From assembly GCA_964528845.1 (NCBI GenBank), contig CAZGVE010000017.1, positions 9,083 through 73,082 of the forward strand: a stretch of 64,000 nt of DNA. Direction: 5' to 3'. Source of the DNA: FEN-1191 sp964528845. GTDB lineage: Bacteria > Pseudomonadota > Gammaproteobacteria > Steroidobacterales > Steroidobacteraceae. This document shows positions 21,596-30,526 of the stretch, in pieces; within the stretch, counting starts at the first letter, position 1, and every line of letters begins with the position of its first letter. The position numbers were made by a program, and so were the translations under genes. The notes beneath the pieces are model-generated. The model was not told where the DNA came from. It saw only the letters and a list, made by a program, of their open reading frames with translations, and ran no database searches.

Positions 21596-23080
21596 ATGGG
21601 AAAGCCGACTGGATTCATCGAGTATCTGCGCGAACTCCCGGTGGACCGCACGCCCATCGAGCGCGTGCTGGACTGGAAGGAATTCCATTACCACATGGAT
21701 GAAAAAGGCCTGCGCAACCAGGCCGCGCGCTGCATGGACTGCGGCGTGCCGTTCTGCCATACCGGCTCGCTGATCTCCGGGATGGCTTCCGGCTGCCCGG
21801 TCAACAACCTGATTCCGGAATGGAACGATCTGGTGTACCGCGGTTTGTGGCAGGAAGCGCTCGAACGGCTGCATAAGACCAACAATTTCCCCGAATTCAC
21901 GGGCCGGGTGTGTCCCGCGCCGTGCGAGGGGTCCTGTGTCCTCGGCATCAACGCGCCGCCGGTGGCGATCAAGGTCGTCGAGAACGCCATTGTCGACGAA
22001 GGCTGGGAGCAGGGCTGGATCGTGCCGATGCCGCCGCAGGCTCGCACCGGCAAGAAGGTGGCGGTGATCGGCTCCGGCCCGGCCGGGCTGGCGGCCGCCG
22101 CGCAGCTGAATCGGGCCGGGCACGAGGTGACGGTGCTCGAGCGCGATGATCGGCCGGGCGGACTGCTCATGTACGGCATACCGAACATGAAGCTCGACAA
22201 GCAGGAAGTGGTCATGAGGCGCATCGAGCTCATGGAAAAGGAGGGCATCAAGTTCATCTGCAATGCGCACGTCGGGGTCAACGTCGAGCCGATGCTGCTG
22301 CTCAGTGATTTCGACGCCACCATCGTCTGTGCGGGCGCTACCCAGGCGCGCGACCTGACGGTGTCCGGCCGCGACCTGCAGGGTGTGCATTTCGCGATGG
22401 AGTACCTGAGCGCAAGCACCAAGGCGCTGCTCGATGGCGGCCCGGATCTGTGCCCGATCCATGCGCGCGATCGAAACGTCATCGTGATCGGCGGTGGCGA
22501 TACCGGCACCGATTGCGTCGCCACGGCAATGCGCCAGGGTTGCAGGAGTCTCACGCAGATCGAGATCCTGCCGCGACCGCCGATGGATCGCGCGGAGGAC
22601 AATCCGTGGCCTGAGTGGCCGAAAGTCTACAAACTGGACTATGGCCACGAGGAGGCCGCCGGGAAGTTCGGCGACGATCCGCGCGTCTACGTGACCACCG
22701 TCAAGAGTCTCAACGGCGATGCCGCCGGACGCGTCCAGTCGCTGACCACGGTGCAGATCTCCTGGCACAGGGACTCGAGCGGGCGCATGGTCCCAATGGA
22801 GCAGTCCGGCACCGAGCGGGAGATCCCGGCCGATCTGGTGCTGCTGGCCATGGGGTTCACCGGCCCCGAGCAGCCGCTGCTCGCGGACCTCGGCATCCAG
22901 ACCGACGCCCGCTCGAACGTGCTGGCAGAGCATGGCAGATTTGCCACGAACGTCCGCGGCGTCTTCACCGCGGGCGATTGCCGGCGGGGGCAGAGCCTGG
23001 TCGTGTGGGCCATCAACGAAGGACGGGGCGCTGCGCGGGAGTGCGACCGGTACCTTATGGGAAGCACCGAGCTGCCGTAG
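21596..23080 (+). CDS. gltD: Glutamate synthase, small subunit
   Basis: 494 residues. It passes electrons from NADPH through FAD and 4Fe-4S clusters to GltB. The N-terminal cluster cysteines are in CMDCGVPFC and CPAPCEGSC; the FAD site is VIGSGPAGLAAAAQL and the NADPH site VIGGGDTGTDC. The C-terminal GDCRRGQSLVVWAI closes the FAD domain. Cotranscribed with gltB. Confidence 0.97.
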   Translation: MGKPTGFIEYLRELPVDRTPIERVLDWKEFHYHMDEKGLRNQAARCMDCGVPFCHTGSLISGMASGCPVNNLIPEWNDLVYRGLWQEALERLHKTNNFPEFTGRVCPAPCEGSCVLGINAPPVAIKVVENAIVDEGWEQGWIVPMPPQARTGKKVAVIGSGPAGLAAAAQLNRAGHEVTVLERDDRPGGLLMYGIPNMKLDKQEVVMRRIELMEKEGIKFICNAHVGVNVEPMLLLSDFDATIVCAGATQARDLTVSGRDLQGVHFAMEYLSASTKALLDGGPDLCPIHARDRNVIVIGGGDTGTDCVATAMRQGCRSLTQIEILPRPPMDRAEDNPWPEWPKVYKLDYGHEEAAGKFGDDPRVYVTTVKSLNGDAAGRVQSLTTVQISWHRDSSGRMVPMEQSGTEREIPADLVLLAMGFTGPEQPLLADLGIQTDARSNVLAEHGRFATNVRGVFTAGDCRRGQSLVVWAINEGRGAARECDRYLMGSTELP

Positions 23081-23257
23081 CCAGGCCGACGGAAGCCCGA
23101 CATATCCGCGACTCGGTTCGCGGAATCCGCACGAGTGACCCGCCTGACGCCTCGCGGAGTCGAAAGACTATTGCGTCCCCCATCGATGTGCACTATGGTG
23201 CGCCCGCCGTCACCGGCTCAGGCTCGTTCGACTCATCGGAGGTGTGACAAGACCGCA

Positions 23258-23638
23258 ATGAAGAAAAGCACGGCGTCCGCAGCCTGGCGATCTGGGCATG
23301 GTCTTCACCGCGTAAACGAGTATCTCGAGAAGAATTTTCCCGATTTCTTCGCCGAGGCGCGCTTCCAGGTCGGGAACGACGATTATTTTCTGTACAGCCG
23401 CTTCGGCCAGTACCTCGCCCGGACGATCGAGTCCAACCGGGCGCCCCGCGGCAAGATCTACCGCGGTTTCACGGTCCTCAACAAGATGGCACGCGTTTCG
23501 GCCAGCGACCCGGCGGTCCGCCGGATGTTCGTCACCGGCCCGCTCGAGCACATCGTCGATGCCCCGAAGGCCCGCGCTCTCGCCCGCAAGCGCCTGTCCT
23601 CGGTCGCACAGGGTTACCTCGAGAGCCTGTGCGAGTAG
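23258..23638 (+). CDS. Conserved hypothetical protein, 126 residues
   Basis: Not recognised. The chosen ATG follows a GGAGGTG ribosome-binding site about 12 bases upstream. Mostly helical and soluble, with no signal peptide or transmembrane segment. Distinct patterns are NEYLEKNFPDFFAEARF and a C-terminal stretch of alternating Arg/Lys and Leu. It lies 177 bases after gltD. Codon use resembles its neighbours, so it is probably real. Confidence 0.6.
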   Translation: MKKSTASAAWRSGHGLHRVNEYLEKNFPDFFAEARFQVGNDDYFLYSRFGQYLARTIESNRAPRGKIYRGFTVLNKMARVSASDPAVRRMFVTGPLEHIVDAPKARALARKRLSSVAQGYLESLCE

Positions 23639-23668
23639 GCCTTGCGGCGCTGACACGGCCCTAGGTGA

Positions 23669-24295
23669 GTGCACGCGCCGCCGCAGGAGGTGCTGCAGTT
23701 CTGGTTCGGATCGCGGCCGTATACGCGCGATTCAGTACACCGGTACGCACGCCTCTGGTTCCCCGAAGCCGCGGCTCCCGAGCTGGTGCCTCAGGCCGAT
23801 GAGCTGATTCGCGAGCGCTTCGGCGCGACGATGCTCGCCGCGCAGACCGGGGCTCTCGCCGCCTGGGAATCGACGCCCCGCCGCCGGCTGTCGCTGATCC
23901 TGCTGCTGGATCAGTTTCCGCGCCATGTGCATCGAAGCAGCGCGCTGGCGTACGCCCACGACGACGCAGCGCTTGCCCTGGCGCTCTCGGGAATGCAGTT
24001 CGGCGCCGACGCGGCGCTGCATCCGATCGAGCGGATGTTCTTCTACATTCCGTTGATGCACGCCGAGGCGCTCGAGGTGCAGGAAGAATCGGTTGCCGCA
24101 TTCCGCAGGCTGCGCAGCGAGACTCCAGCGGAGCTGGCTGATGTGCTCGGGCGCGGCTTCGAGTACGCGCTGCTGCATCAGGACGTCGTGCGCCGCTTCG
24201 GTCGCTTTCCGCATCGAAACCACGTGCTCGGTCGCCCCAGCACCGAACAGGAGGCGGCCTGGCTCGCCAGCGACGCGACGCAGTTCGGTCCGTAG
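23669..24295 (+). CDS. DUF924 family protein
   Basis: 208 residues from GTG at 23669. It matches DUF924: EVLQFWFG at the start, RLSLILLLDQFPRHVHR in the middle and the late FGRFPHRNHVLGR motif. This is a helical fold resembling tetratricopeptide proteins and has no agreed function. It is convergent with the M16 peptidase pair. Confidence 0.9.
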   Translation: MHAPPQEVLQFWFGSRPYTRDSVHRYARLWFPEAAAPELVPQADELIRERFGATMLAAQTGALAAWESTPRRRLSLILLLDQFPRHVHRSSALAYAHDDAALALALSGMQFGADAALHPIERMFFYIPLMHAEALEVQEESVAAFRRLRSETPAELADVLGRGFEYALLHQDVVRRFGRFPHRNHVLGRPSTEQEAAWLASDATQFGP

Positions 24296-24306
24296 CGGTC
24301 AGGCAT

Positions 24307-25641
24307 TCACGCGAAGTCCGGCGCCGACAGTGCTCGCTCGGTCAGCGTGCCGAAGCGCGCCACCTGGCGGCGCAGCCGTCTTGCATCCCCGATCAGCACC
24401 AGCGCCAGGTCCGCGCTATCCGGAAACGCGTGCGCGACCACCGCCTGAGCCTGCTGCGTATCGACGCGCATCAGCGCGGGGCCGAAGTCGTCGATGTGGC
24501 TGTCCGGCAGCCCATGTAGCGCGAGCTCGCCGAGCGCTGCGGCCCAGTCCGCCGCGGTCTCGAAGCCGAGCGGATATTGCCCGATCAGGTAGTTGCGCGC
24601 GCAGTCCAGCGCCTCGGCGGACAGGCCCTGCTGCTTGAGCGCGTCGAGCGTGGCAAGGCTGATGCCGATCGCCCGTCCGGTGCGGGCGCTCTCGGCAAAG
24701 GAGCTGATCGCGAAGCCGCCGGCGACCGCGCCGCGGCGGAATTCGGAATGTGCCGAGTATGTGAGGCCGGTGCGGGTACGCAGCGCCTGCATCAGCATGG
24801 AGCCGAAACTCCCACCGAATGCGGTGTTCACGGTTTCCAGCGCGGCGCGCGGTTCGAAATCGCGGGCCACTCCCAGGTTCGCGATCCAGAAGTAGCCCTG
24901 CGCACAGTCCGGCGCATCGACCAGCAGCACGCGACGGCCGGTGACCGGCGCCGGCTCCGGAATCGGCGGCAACGGCGCATTGCAACGCCGCCAGGCGCCG
25001 AACCCCGCCTCGATCCGGTCGCGCAGCCAGTCGGGTTCGAAATCACCCGCGAAAACGAGGGTCAGGCGATCGGCTCCAAAGTGCTGCTCATAGTGCGCGC
25101 GGATGTCTTGCACGCCGATCCGGGCGAGACTGGACTCGCTGCCGCCTACCGGTGCTCCGTAAGGATGGTCCGGGAACAGCAGCGCGCGGCCGTAGTGCCC
25201 GATCATGCTCTGCGGATCCGAGTCCTTGGCCGCCTTGATGAATTCGATGCGCCGCGCCTGCAGCGTCTCGAATTCGGTCGTCGCGAGATGAGGTCGCTGC
25301 AGCGCATCGGCCAGCAGCTCGAGCATCAGCCCGGCGTCGCGCGCCAGGAACTGGCCGTGCAGCAGCACCGCCTCCGCGCTGGCGTCCGCATCAAGACTGC
25401 CGCCGGAGCCCTCGAGGGTGTCGGCGAACTGGTACGCGTCACGCGCACCGGCTCCATGACGCAGCAGCTCCGCCGTCAGGGACGCGACGCCTGCGCGTCC
25501 GTCCGGATCCAGGCGCGCACCGCCGCGCAACAGCACTTCGAACGCGACCAGCGGGACGTCCTCGCGCGGCAGCAAGACCAGCTGCGCACCGTTGGGGAGC
25601 ACATGGCGACTGTACGGCGGAACCTTGATACCGACGGTCAT
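24307..25641 (-). CDS. M16 peptidase-like protein, zinc-free partner subunit
   Basis: 444 residues with the M16 fold, but the HxxEH zinc motif of the first domain is replaced (VASLTAELLRHG). The second domain keeps the substrate-binding Arg...Tyr pair in RTRTGLTYSAHSEF. This is the usual makeup of the inactive half of a heterodimeric M16B peptidase. The gene begins five bases after its active neighbour, so the two products probably form one enzyme clamp. No signal peptide is obvious. Confidence 0.88.
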   Translation of the reverse strand: MTVGIKVPPYSRHVLPNGAQLVLLPREDVPLVAFEVLLRGGARLDPDGRAGVASLTAELLRHGAGARDAYQFADTLEGSGGSLDADASAEAVLLHGQFLARDAGLMLELLADALQRPHLATTEFETLQARRIEFIKAAKDSDPQSMIGHYGRALLFPDHPYGAPVGGSESSLARIGVQDIRAHYEQHFGADRLTLVFAGDFEPDWLRDRIEAGFGAWRRCNAPLPPIPEPAPVTGRRVLLVDAPDCAQGYFWIANLGVARDFEPRAALETVNTAFGGSFGSMLMQALRTRTGLTYSAHSEFRRGAVAGGFAISSFAESARTGRAIGISLATLDALKQQGLSAEALDCARNYLIGQYPLGFETAADWAAALGELALHGLPDSHIDDFGPALMRVDTQQAQAVVAHAFPDSADLALVLIGDARRLRRQVARFGTLTERALSAPDFA

Positions 25642-25646
25642 TGCAA

Positions 25647-26999
25647 TCAGCAGGCGGAGCGCAGGATACCGACCGTGCGCCGGTCTGGATCGAACACCGC
25701 GCGCGCCACCGCGGCAACATCATCGCGCGTGACCGCCTCGTACAGTGCCGGAGCGCCGAACAGCTTCGAGTGCTCTCCATGCAGCACCGTGTATTCCCCG
25801 AGCACACGCGCCTTGCCGTCGATGGTCGAGACCGCGCGCCAGAAATCGGCGGCGACGATGTTCTTGCCGCGCTGCAGTTCCCCGTCGCTGATGCCATGTG
25901 CCAGCAGGCGCGCGAGTTCGATATCCAGCGCGCCCAGCAGTGCCTCCGGATCTCCGCCTTCCGGCAGCGTGGCCTGGATCGAGAACAGGTTCGCATCGAA
26001 GCCCTCGCTCCAGCCGCCATGCACCGCCACCGCGCGCTGCTGCTGCTCGACCAGCGCGCGATGCAGGCGCGAGGAATCGCCGCCGAGCAGGATGGTCTGC
26101 AGGATGTTGAGCGCGGGTTCGCGGGAATCTGCGGCCGCGATCGAGTGCCAGGCGCAATGCAGGATCGGATTATGCGCCGGACGCTCGAGCACCAGGCGCC
26201 GCTCTCCGCGTTGCATAGGTTCCCGCATATGCACGGGCGGTGGCGGGGAGCGGCGCGGTATTGGTGCGAAATAGCGCTCGACCAGCGCCAGCGCGGCCTG
26301 CGGATCGAGGTCGCCGACCAGGACCAGCGTGCAGTTGTTCGGCGCGTAGTAGGTGGCGTAGAACAGCTGCAGGTCCGCCATCGTCCAGGAGCGGATATCG
26401 GCAGGCCATCCGATCGTCGGAATCCGGTAGGGATGCACCTGGAACGCCGTGGCCTGAACCTGCTCCTCGAGCAGCGCGGCGCCGCTGTCCTCGACGCGCA
26501 GGCGGCGCTCGGACCAGACGATTTCGCGCTCGTTCTCGACGACCTCCGGACGCAACGCGAGATTGGCCAGCCGGTCACTCTCGAGCTCGAGCGCCAGTTC
26601 GAGCGCCGAGTTCGGCAGCCAGTCCTGATATACGGTCACGTCCTGGGACGTAAAGGCGTTGTTGCTGCCGCCGCGCGCTTCCAGCAGCCGATCGAACTCG
26701 CCCTGTGCATGGCGCGTGGTGCCGTTGAACATCATGTGCTCGAAAAAATGTGCGAGCCCGCTGGTCCCCGTGTCCTCATTGCGGCTGCCGACGCGTACCC
26801 ATTGGTGGAGCGCCACATTCGGGATGTTGTGATCGGACCAGACCCGCACTTCGAGTCCGTTTGCCAGCGTGTGTGCGGACACGTTGGCGGCTGCATCGGC
26901 AAAGCGACGACGCGCCGCCGGCTGACGCAGCTGCCCCTCGGCACCCGCCGTCGCATTGCCGCCGTGGCCCGGAGGGGAGCGCATTTCCCGATGACCCAT
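25647..26999 (-). CDS. M16 family zinc metallopeptidase, active subunit
   Basis: 450 residues. The inverted zinc motif is present as GLAHFFEHMMFNGT (HxxEH), with the downstream glutamate in the ENEREIVWSERR region. The C-terminal half is a degenerate second domain. It probably degrades peptides together with the zinc-free subunit encoded next. The N-terminal 40 residues are low complexity and the true start may be internal. Confidence 0.9.
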   Translation of the reverse strand: MGHREMRSPPGHGGNATAGAEGQLRQPAARRRFADAAANVSAHTLANGLEVRVWSDHNIPNVALHQWVRVGSRNEDTGTSGLAHFFEHMMFNGTTRHAQGEFDRLLEARGGSNNAFTSQDVTVYQDWLPNSALELALELESDRLANLALRPEVVENEREIVWSERRLRVEDSGAALLEEQVQATAFQVHPYRIPTIGWPADIRSWTMADLQLFYATYYAPNNCTLVLVGDLDPQAALALVERYFAPIPRRSPPPPVHMREPMQRGERRLVLERPAHNPILHCAWHSIAAADSREPALNILQTILLGGDSSRLHRALVEQQQRAVAVHGGWSEGFDANLFSIQATLPEGGDPEALLGALDIELARLLAHGISDGELQRGKNIVAADFWRAVSTIDGKARVLGEYTVLHGEHSKLFGAPALYEAVTRDDVAAVARAVFDPDRRTVGILRSAC

Positions 27000-27289
27000 C
27001 CCGTCACTATGGCGGTAGCGGGTTCGACTTCAACGGGCGCGATGGGCTGGCGCGCAAAGAAAAGCGCCGCGACCTAAGCCGGCCGCGGCGCAAGAGTAGC
27101 GGACACCGGGGAAAGTGATCCGCAAAGGTTAGGGGAAAACCTTACAGGTTAAGAGAAAGCAATTGACGTGCCAGAACATTTTATTTAATTAAATCAATAG
27201 CTTATAATTATAGAGGGTCGTACCGATGACATGGCACTGACAAGAATTGTCAGTCACTGGCCGTCGGGCGCCGAAAGCTGACGCAGTGG
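27000..27289. other. AT-rich intergenic region upstream of the M16 genes
   Basis: About 290 bases, unusually AT-rich in the middle (27170-27215) for this genome. It contains TATAATTATA (27203-27212), a palindromic sequence that can serve as a -10 on either strand, plus two inverted repeats (27126-27144 and 27236-27254). It most likely carries the promoter of the minus-strand M16 pair. No gene was found. Confidence 0.5.
27236..27254. repeat. Perfect 8-bp inverted repeat, operator-like
   Basis: ACTGACAA, GAA, TTGTCAGT: a perfect dyad with a three-base centre, 28 bases upstream (on the minus strand) of the TATAAT element. The short spacing and lack of a T-run favour a protein-binding site over a terminator. 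Confidence 0.5.
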
Positions 27290-28030
27290 TCAGGCGGTGA
27301 TCGGCACGCAGGCCTGGGAGTGCTTGTGAAGTGCTGCGCACAGGTCCCGCGCGCCGGCTGCCGACGGCACACTGACCTGCAGGCGCACCAGATGATTCGT
27401 CTTTGCATGGGCAGCCACGTAGCGCGGTTGCATCGCCTTGAGCTGGGTTGGGAATCTGGCCTGCAGGACCTTCCACTGCGACTCCGCCCGGGCCTGGCTG
27501 CTGAACGCACCGAGCTGCACCAGGTGCGCGGCACTGCCGGACGCGACGTGCCCCTTCTTGCCCTGCTTTGCTGCGGTGCTGGCGACGCGCTCAGAATGGG
27601 TGCCACTAGCCGCCGGCTGCGGCTTCGGCATCGGCGTCGGCGTCGCGGGCGCGGAAGCGGCCTGCGAAGCCGGTGCTGGTACGGCGGCCGTCGGCACGCC
27701 GCCACTTCCACCCTGAGCAAAATTCTCGACGCGGATACGTGCCTCCTGCGCCCATTTGCCGTCAGCATGCTGGGCCAGGAACTGCTCGTAGGCCGCGCGA
27801 TTGTCGGCGCTCGAAGCGCTCTGCCAGTCGCGATCCTCCTGCAGCTGCTTCAGGTGAGTCCTGGCCTGTTCGGCATTCGCGCCGGTCGGATGCTGCTGCA
27901 GGTATTGCTGGTAGGCCTCGCTGGTATCGGCCGCTGCGGCGGACTTCCAGTCCGAGCTCTCGCTGCTGCATCCGGCCAGCGCAAGTCCGAGCGCGAACGC
28001 GCTCATCCATCCGATCGCGTCCATCCTCAT
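27290..28030 (-). CDS. SPOR-domain lipoprotein
   Basis: 246 residues from the ATG at 28030, chosen because it gives a lipoprotein signal (MRMDAIGWMSAFALGLALAGC); the frame is open further upstream. After the lipobox come two short repeats with the pattern YxQxLxQHxxGxxAxxAR (residues about 30-100), a Pro/Ala-rich linker, and a C-terminal SPOR domain (VQLGAFSSQARAESQWKVL, residues about 170-245). SPOR domains bind denuded glycan strands at the septum, so a role in envelope or division is inferred. Confidence 0.82.
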   Translation of the reverse strand: MRMDAIGWMSAFALGLALAGCSSESSDWKSAAAADTSEAYQQYLQQHPTGANAEQARTHLKQLQEDRDWQSASSADNRAAYEQFLAQHADGKWAQEARIRVENFAQGGSGGVPTAAVPAPASQAASAPATPTPMPKPQPAASGTHSERVASTAAKQGKKGHVASGSAAHLVQLGAFSSQARAESQWKVLQARFPTQLKAMQPRYVAAHAKTNHLVRLQVSVPSAAGARDLCAALHKHSQACVPITA

Positions 28031-28152
28031 CGCAGAGTTTCTCCGGTGGCGCCCAGGCACAGCATTGTAGCAGTCTACCGACAGCTGGCCGCAGGGCGTC
28101 GCTGAGCGCAGACTGTTTGCCACGGAGGAAAAATACCTATGCTGGATGCCGC

Positions 28153-28551
28153 ATGAACGACGCGCCGCGCCGCCGCTTGCTCGACCGCCTCGGCGGCACG
28201 CCCTCGCTGCTCGCCGAGGGCTGCGTCATCGTGGGTGACGTTGAAACACCGGGCGCGCTGATGTGCGGTGCGTCGGTCCGGGGTTTCGGCCGCATTGGCG
28301 GCGAACTCTCGCTCGCACCGGCGGCCCGTTGGGAAGGGGACATCGTAGCCCACCGCGCCGCCATCGCCGGGCACATCGATGGCAGCATCACGGTCAGTGA
28401 CCGCCTCGAGATCGCGGCCACTGCGGTGATCCGCGGCCGCGTCGCGGCGCGCTCGATCGCAATGGCGCGCGGGGCGACGATCGATGGCGAGATCACGGTC
28501 ACCGGCGATGAGCCGTTGGTGGAGTTCGAGGAGAAACGCCACGGCGGCTGA
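28153..28551 (+). CDS. Bactofilin (polymer-forming cytoskeletal protein)
   Basis: 132 residues. The bactofilin core is visible as repeated beta-helix turns (GDVETPGALMCGASVRGFG, GDIVAHRAAIAGHIDGSI, ATAVIRGRVAARSIAM). N- and C-terminal tails are short. Bactofilins assemble nucleotide-free filaments that localise cell-wall enzymes. The ATG at 28153 is chosen because the longer upstream frame overlaps the SPOR gene on the other strand. Confidence 0.85.
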   Translation: MNDAPRRRLLDRLGGTPSLLAEGCVIVGDVETPGALMCGASVRGFGRIGGELSLAPAARWEGDIVAHRAAIAGHIDGSITVSDRLEIAATAVIRGRVAARSIAMARGATIDGEITVTGDEPLVEFEEKRHGG

Positions 28552-28592
28552 GGCTGGCTATAATCAGGCGGCGCCAGTGCACGGATGCCCGC

Positions 28593-29357
28593 TTGAACAA
28601 TGCACGACTGATCCATCTCGTCGCCCATCGCGGCAACGCTCGCGAATTTCCTGAAAACACGATACCCGCCTTCGCCTCTGCGCTGGGGCTGGGCCTGCGG
28701 TTCCTCGAACTCGACGTCCAGCTGTCCGCAGACGGCATTCCAGTCGTGATCCACGACCACCGGCTCGAGCGCACCACGGGCGAACGCGGCACCGTGTTCG
28801 AGCATCCCGCGAGCCGTCTGGCGCAGATCGACGCGAGCGAGCCGCAGCGCTTTGGCGACCGGTTCCGGGGCACGCGCATCCCGCTGCTCAGTGACGTGCT
28901 GCGCCTGCTCGAAGGCCGGCCCGAGGTAACGCTGTTCGTCGAGATCAAGCGCGCCAGCCTGGTGCATTTCGGGCATGACCAGGTCGTCGCGCGCGTGCTC
29001 GAGACCCTGCGGCCGGTACGCACGCAGTGCGTCGTAATCTCGTTCGACCTGGCCACCGTGTTCCGTGCCCGTCAGCTCGGAGGTCTGCCGATCGGCTGGG
29101 TACTCGGCACCTACGACGCGCACAGTCGTCTCAAGTTCGAGGCCCTGCAGCCGGAGTTTCTGTTCTGCGACCACCAGAAGCTTCCCACCAGCGGCACGCT
29201 GTGGCGTGGTCCCTGGCGCTGGGTCATCTACGAGGTTGAGGCGCTGCCGCTGGCACTGACACTGGCCGGGCGCGGCGCGGACTACATCGAGACCATGGCG
29301 GTGTTCGAACTCAGCGAGGCCCTGCGCTCGCAGCAGGGAGCGGGTACCGCGCCTTGA
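28593..29357 (+). CDS. Glycerophosphodiester phosphodiesterase
   Basis: 254 residues from TTG at 28593. Cytoplasmic type (UgpQ-like, no signal). The catalytic motifs are VAHRGNAREFPENT, LELDVQLSADGIPVVIHD and, later, VEIK. It hydrolyses glycerophosphodiesters to glycerol-3-phosphate and an alcohol. It lies 41 bases after the bactofilin gene and ends 13 bases before a scaffold gap. Confidence 0.9.
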   Translation: MNNARLIHLVAHRGNAREFPENTIPAFASALGLGLRFLELDVQLSADGIPVVIHDHRLERTTGERGTVFEHPASRLAQIDASEPQRFGDRFRGTRIPLLSDVLRLLEGRPEVTLFVEIKRASLVHFGHDQVVARVLETLRPVRTQCVVISFDLATVFRARQLGGLPIGWVLGTYDAHSRLKFEALQPEFLFCDHQKLPTSGTLWRGPWRWVIYEVEALPLALTLAGRGADYIETMAVFELSEALRSQQGAGTAP

Positions 29358-29370
29358 ACGGCGCAGCCAG

Positions 29371-29470
29371 NNNNNNNNNNNNNNNNNNNNNNNNNNNNNN
29401 NNNNNNNNNNNNNNNNNNNNNNNNNNNNNNNNNNNNNNNNNNNNNNNNNNNNNNNNNNNNNNNNNNNNNN
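29371..29470. other. Scaffold gap (100 N)
   Basis: Exactly 100 N, a placeholder length. Unlike the other two gaps, its flanks are not duplicates of each other, so real sequence is probably missing. It removes the C-terminal end of the neighbouring minus-strand hydrolase. Confidence 0.95.
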
Positions 29471-30526
29471 GTGGCGTTCGAACTGCTCGAGGATCAGGCG
29501 GTCGGCGAAGCTCGGGCCCCGCAGGTCATCGATGAAGCCGCAGTGGCCGCCGAAGCGCGAGCGCAGAATCGAAAGCCCTGCGGGGCGCGCGAGGCGCGCG
29601 AGATCGGCTGGCGGGATGATTGGATCATCATCCGCGAGCAGTAGCCATGCGGGCACGTGCAGCTGCGCGAGGCTCGAGCCCGTCAGCGCATATCCGTTCA
29701 GATAGGCCGCAAGGCTCGGGAAGTCCGTAGTGGTGCGCACCAGCGCCGCCGTCATCGCCCGAAGGTCCGCCAGCCGCAGCACGGGCTCAAAATCATGTAC
29801 CTGCGGCCACGCGCGCTGCTTGCGGCGTAGCGAGGCGGACCAGTGTCGTACGAAAAAACGCCGGTAGAGCGGCCAGGCCCGCTCCATGGCCAGCAGCGTC
29901 GCGGCCGGATCGAGCACGGGGGAGACCGCCACGGCGCAGGCGATCCCCGCTGGCGCCTCCGGATATGCGGCGGCACGCAGCACGAAGTTGCCGCCGAGCG
30001 AATAGCCGGCCAGATAGAGCCGTGCCGCCGGAAATCGTGCGCGCAGCGCGCACAGCGCGCCGACTACCTCGGGCAGGCGGCAGGAATGGAAGATCTCGCG
30101 GTTCAGGTGGTGCGTCGCGCCGTGATCGCGCAGATTCAGGCGCACCACGCCGTAACCGCGCGCGTGCAGCAGCGCGCCGACCGACAGTACCTGGCTCGAT
30201 TCGGCGCTGCCCTCCCAGCCGTGCAGCAACACGGCCAGGCGTGGCGCGACTGGGCCTGCGCCTGGCGGTGGCGGCGCGGTGTAGTGGCCCTGCAGGCGTA
30301 CGCCCTCGCCGCACTCGAGCAGCAGCTCCTGCGCGCCGTCCAGCAGTGCGCGAGCCCGGCGCCGCGCCCAGCCGCGGCGTGGCGGCAGGCTGTCGAGGGT
30401 CGACTGCAGATGTGCGTTGTGCAGCCAGCCGGGCGGATCAAAGCCGACGGCCAGCGCCGGTGCGCTCAGTGCTCGGCCTGCCAGCGCACTTCCACCCGGT
30501 TGTTGGCGGCCGCGGCGCGGTTCCAT
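29471..30526 (-). CDS. YheT-like alpha/beta hydrolase, C-terminus lost in the gap
   Basis: About 352 residues visible. It has the family patterns WLHNAHLQSTL, LLHGWEGSAESSQ, RLNLRDHG and the nucleophile elbow GYSLGGN, with the acid in LADDDPIIP and the His in GGHCGF. The substrate is unknown; related proteins are esterase-like. The N-terminal start is uncertain: 30526 would overlap the preceding gene by 61 bases. The reading frame runs into the 100-N gap just after EQFERH. Confidence 0.82.

Noticed and set aside
29357..29490. Third false gap with duplicated flanks
   Set aside because: The two flanks of the 29.4-kb gap share no matching end, so it probably hides real sequence.
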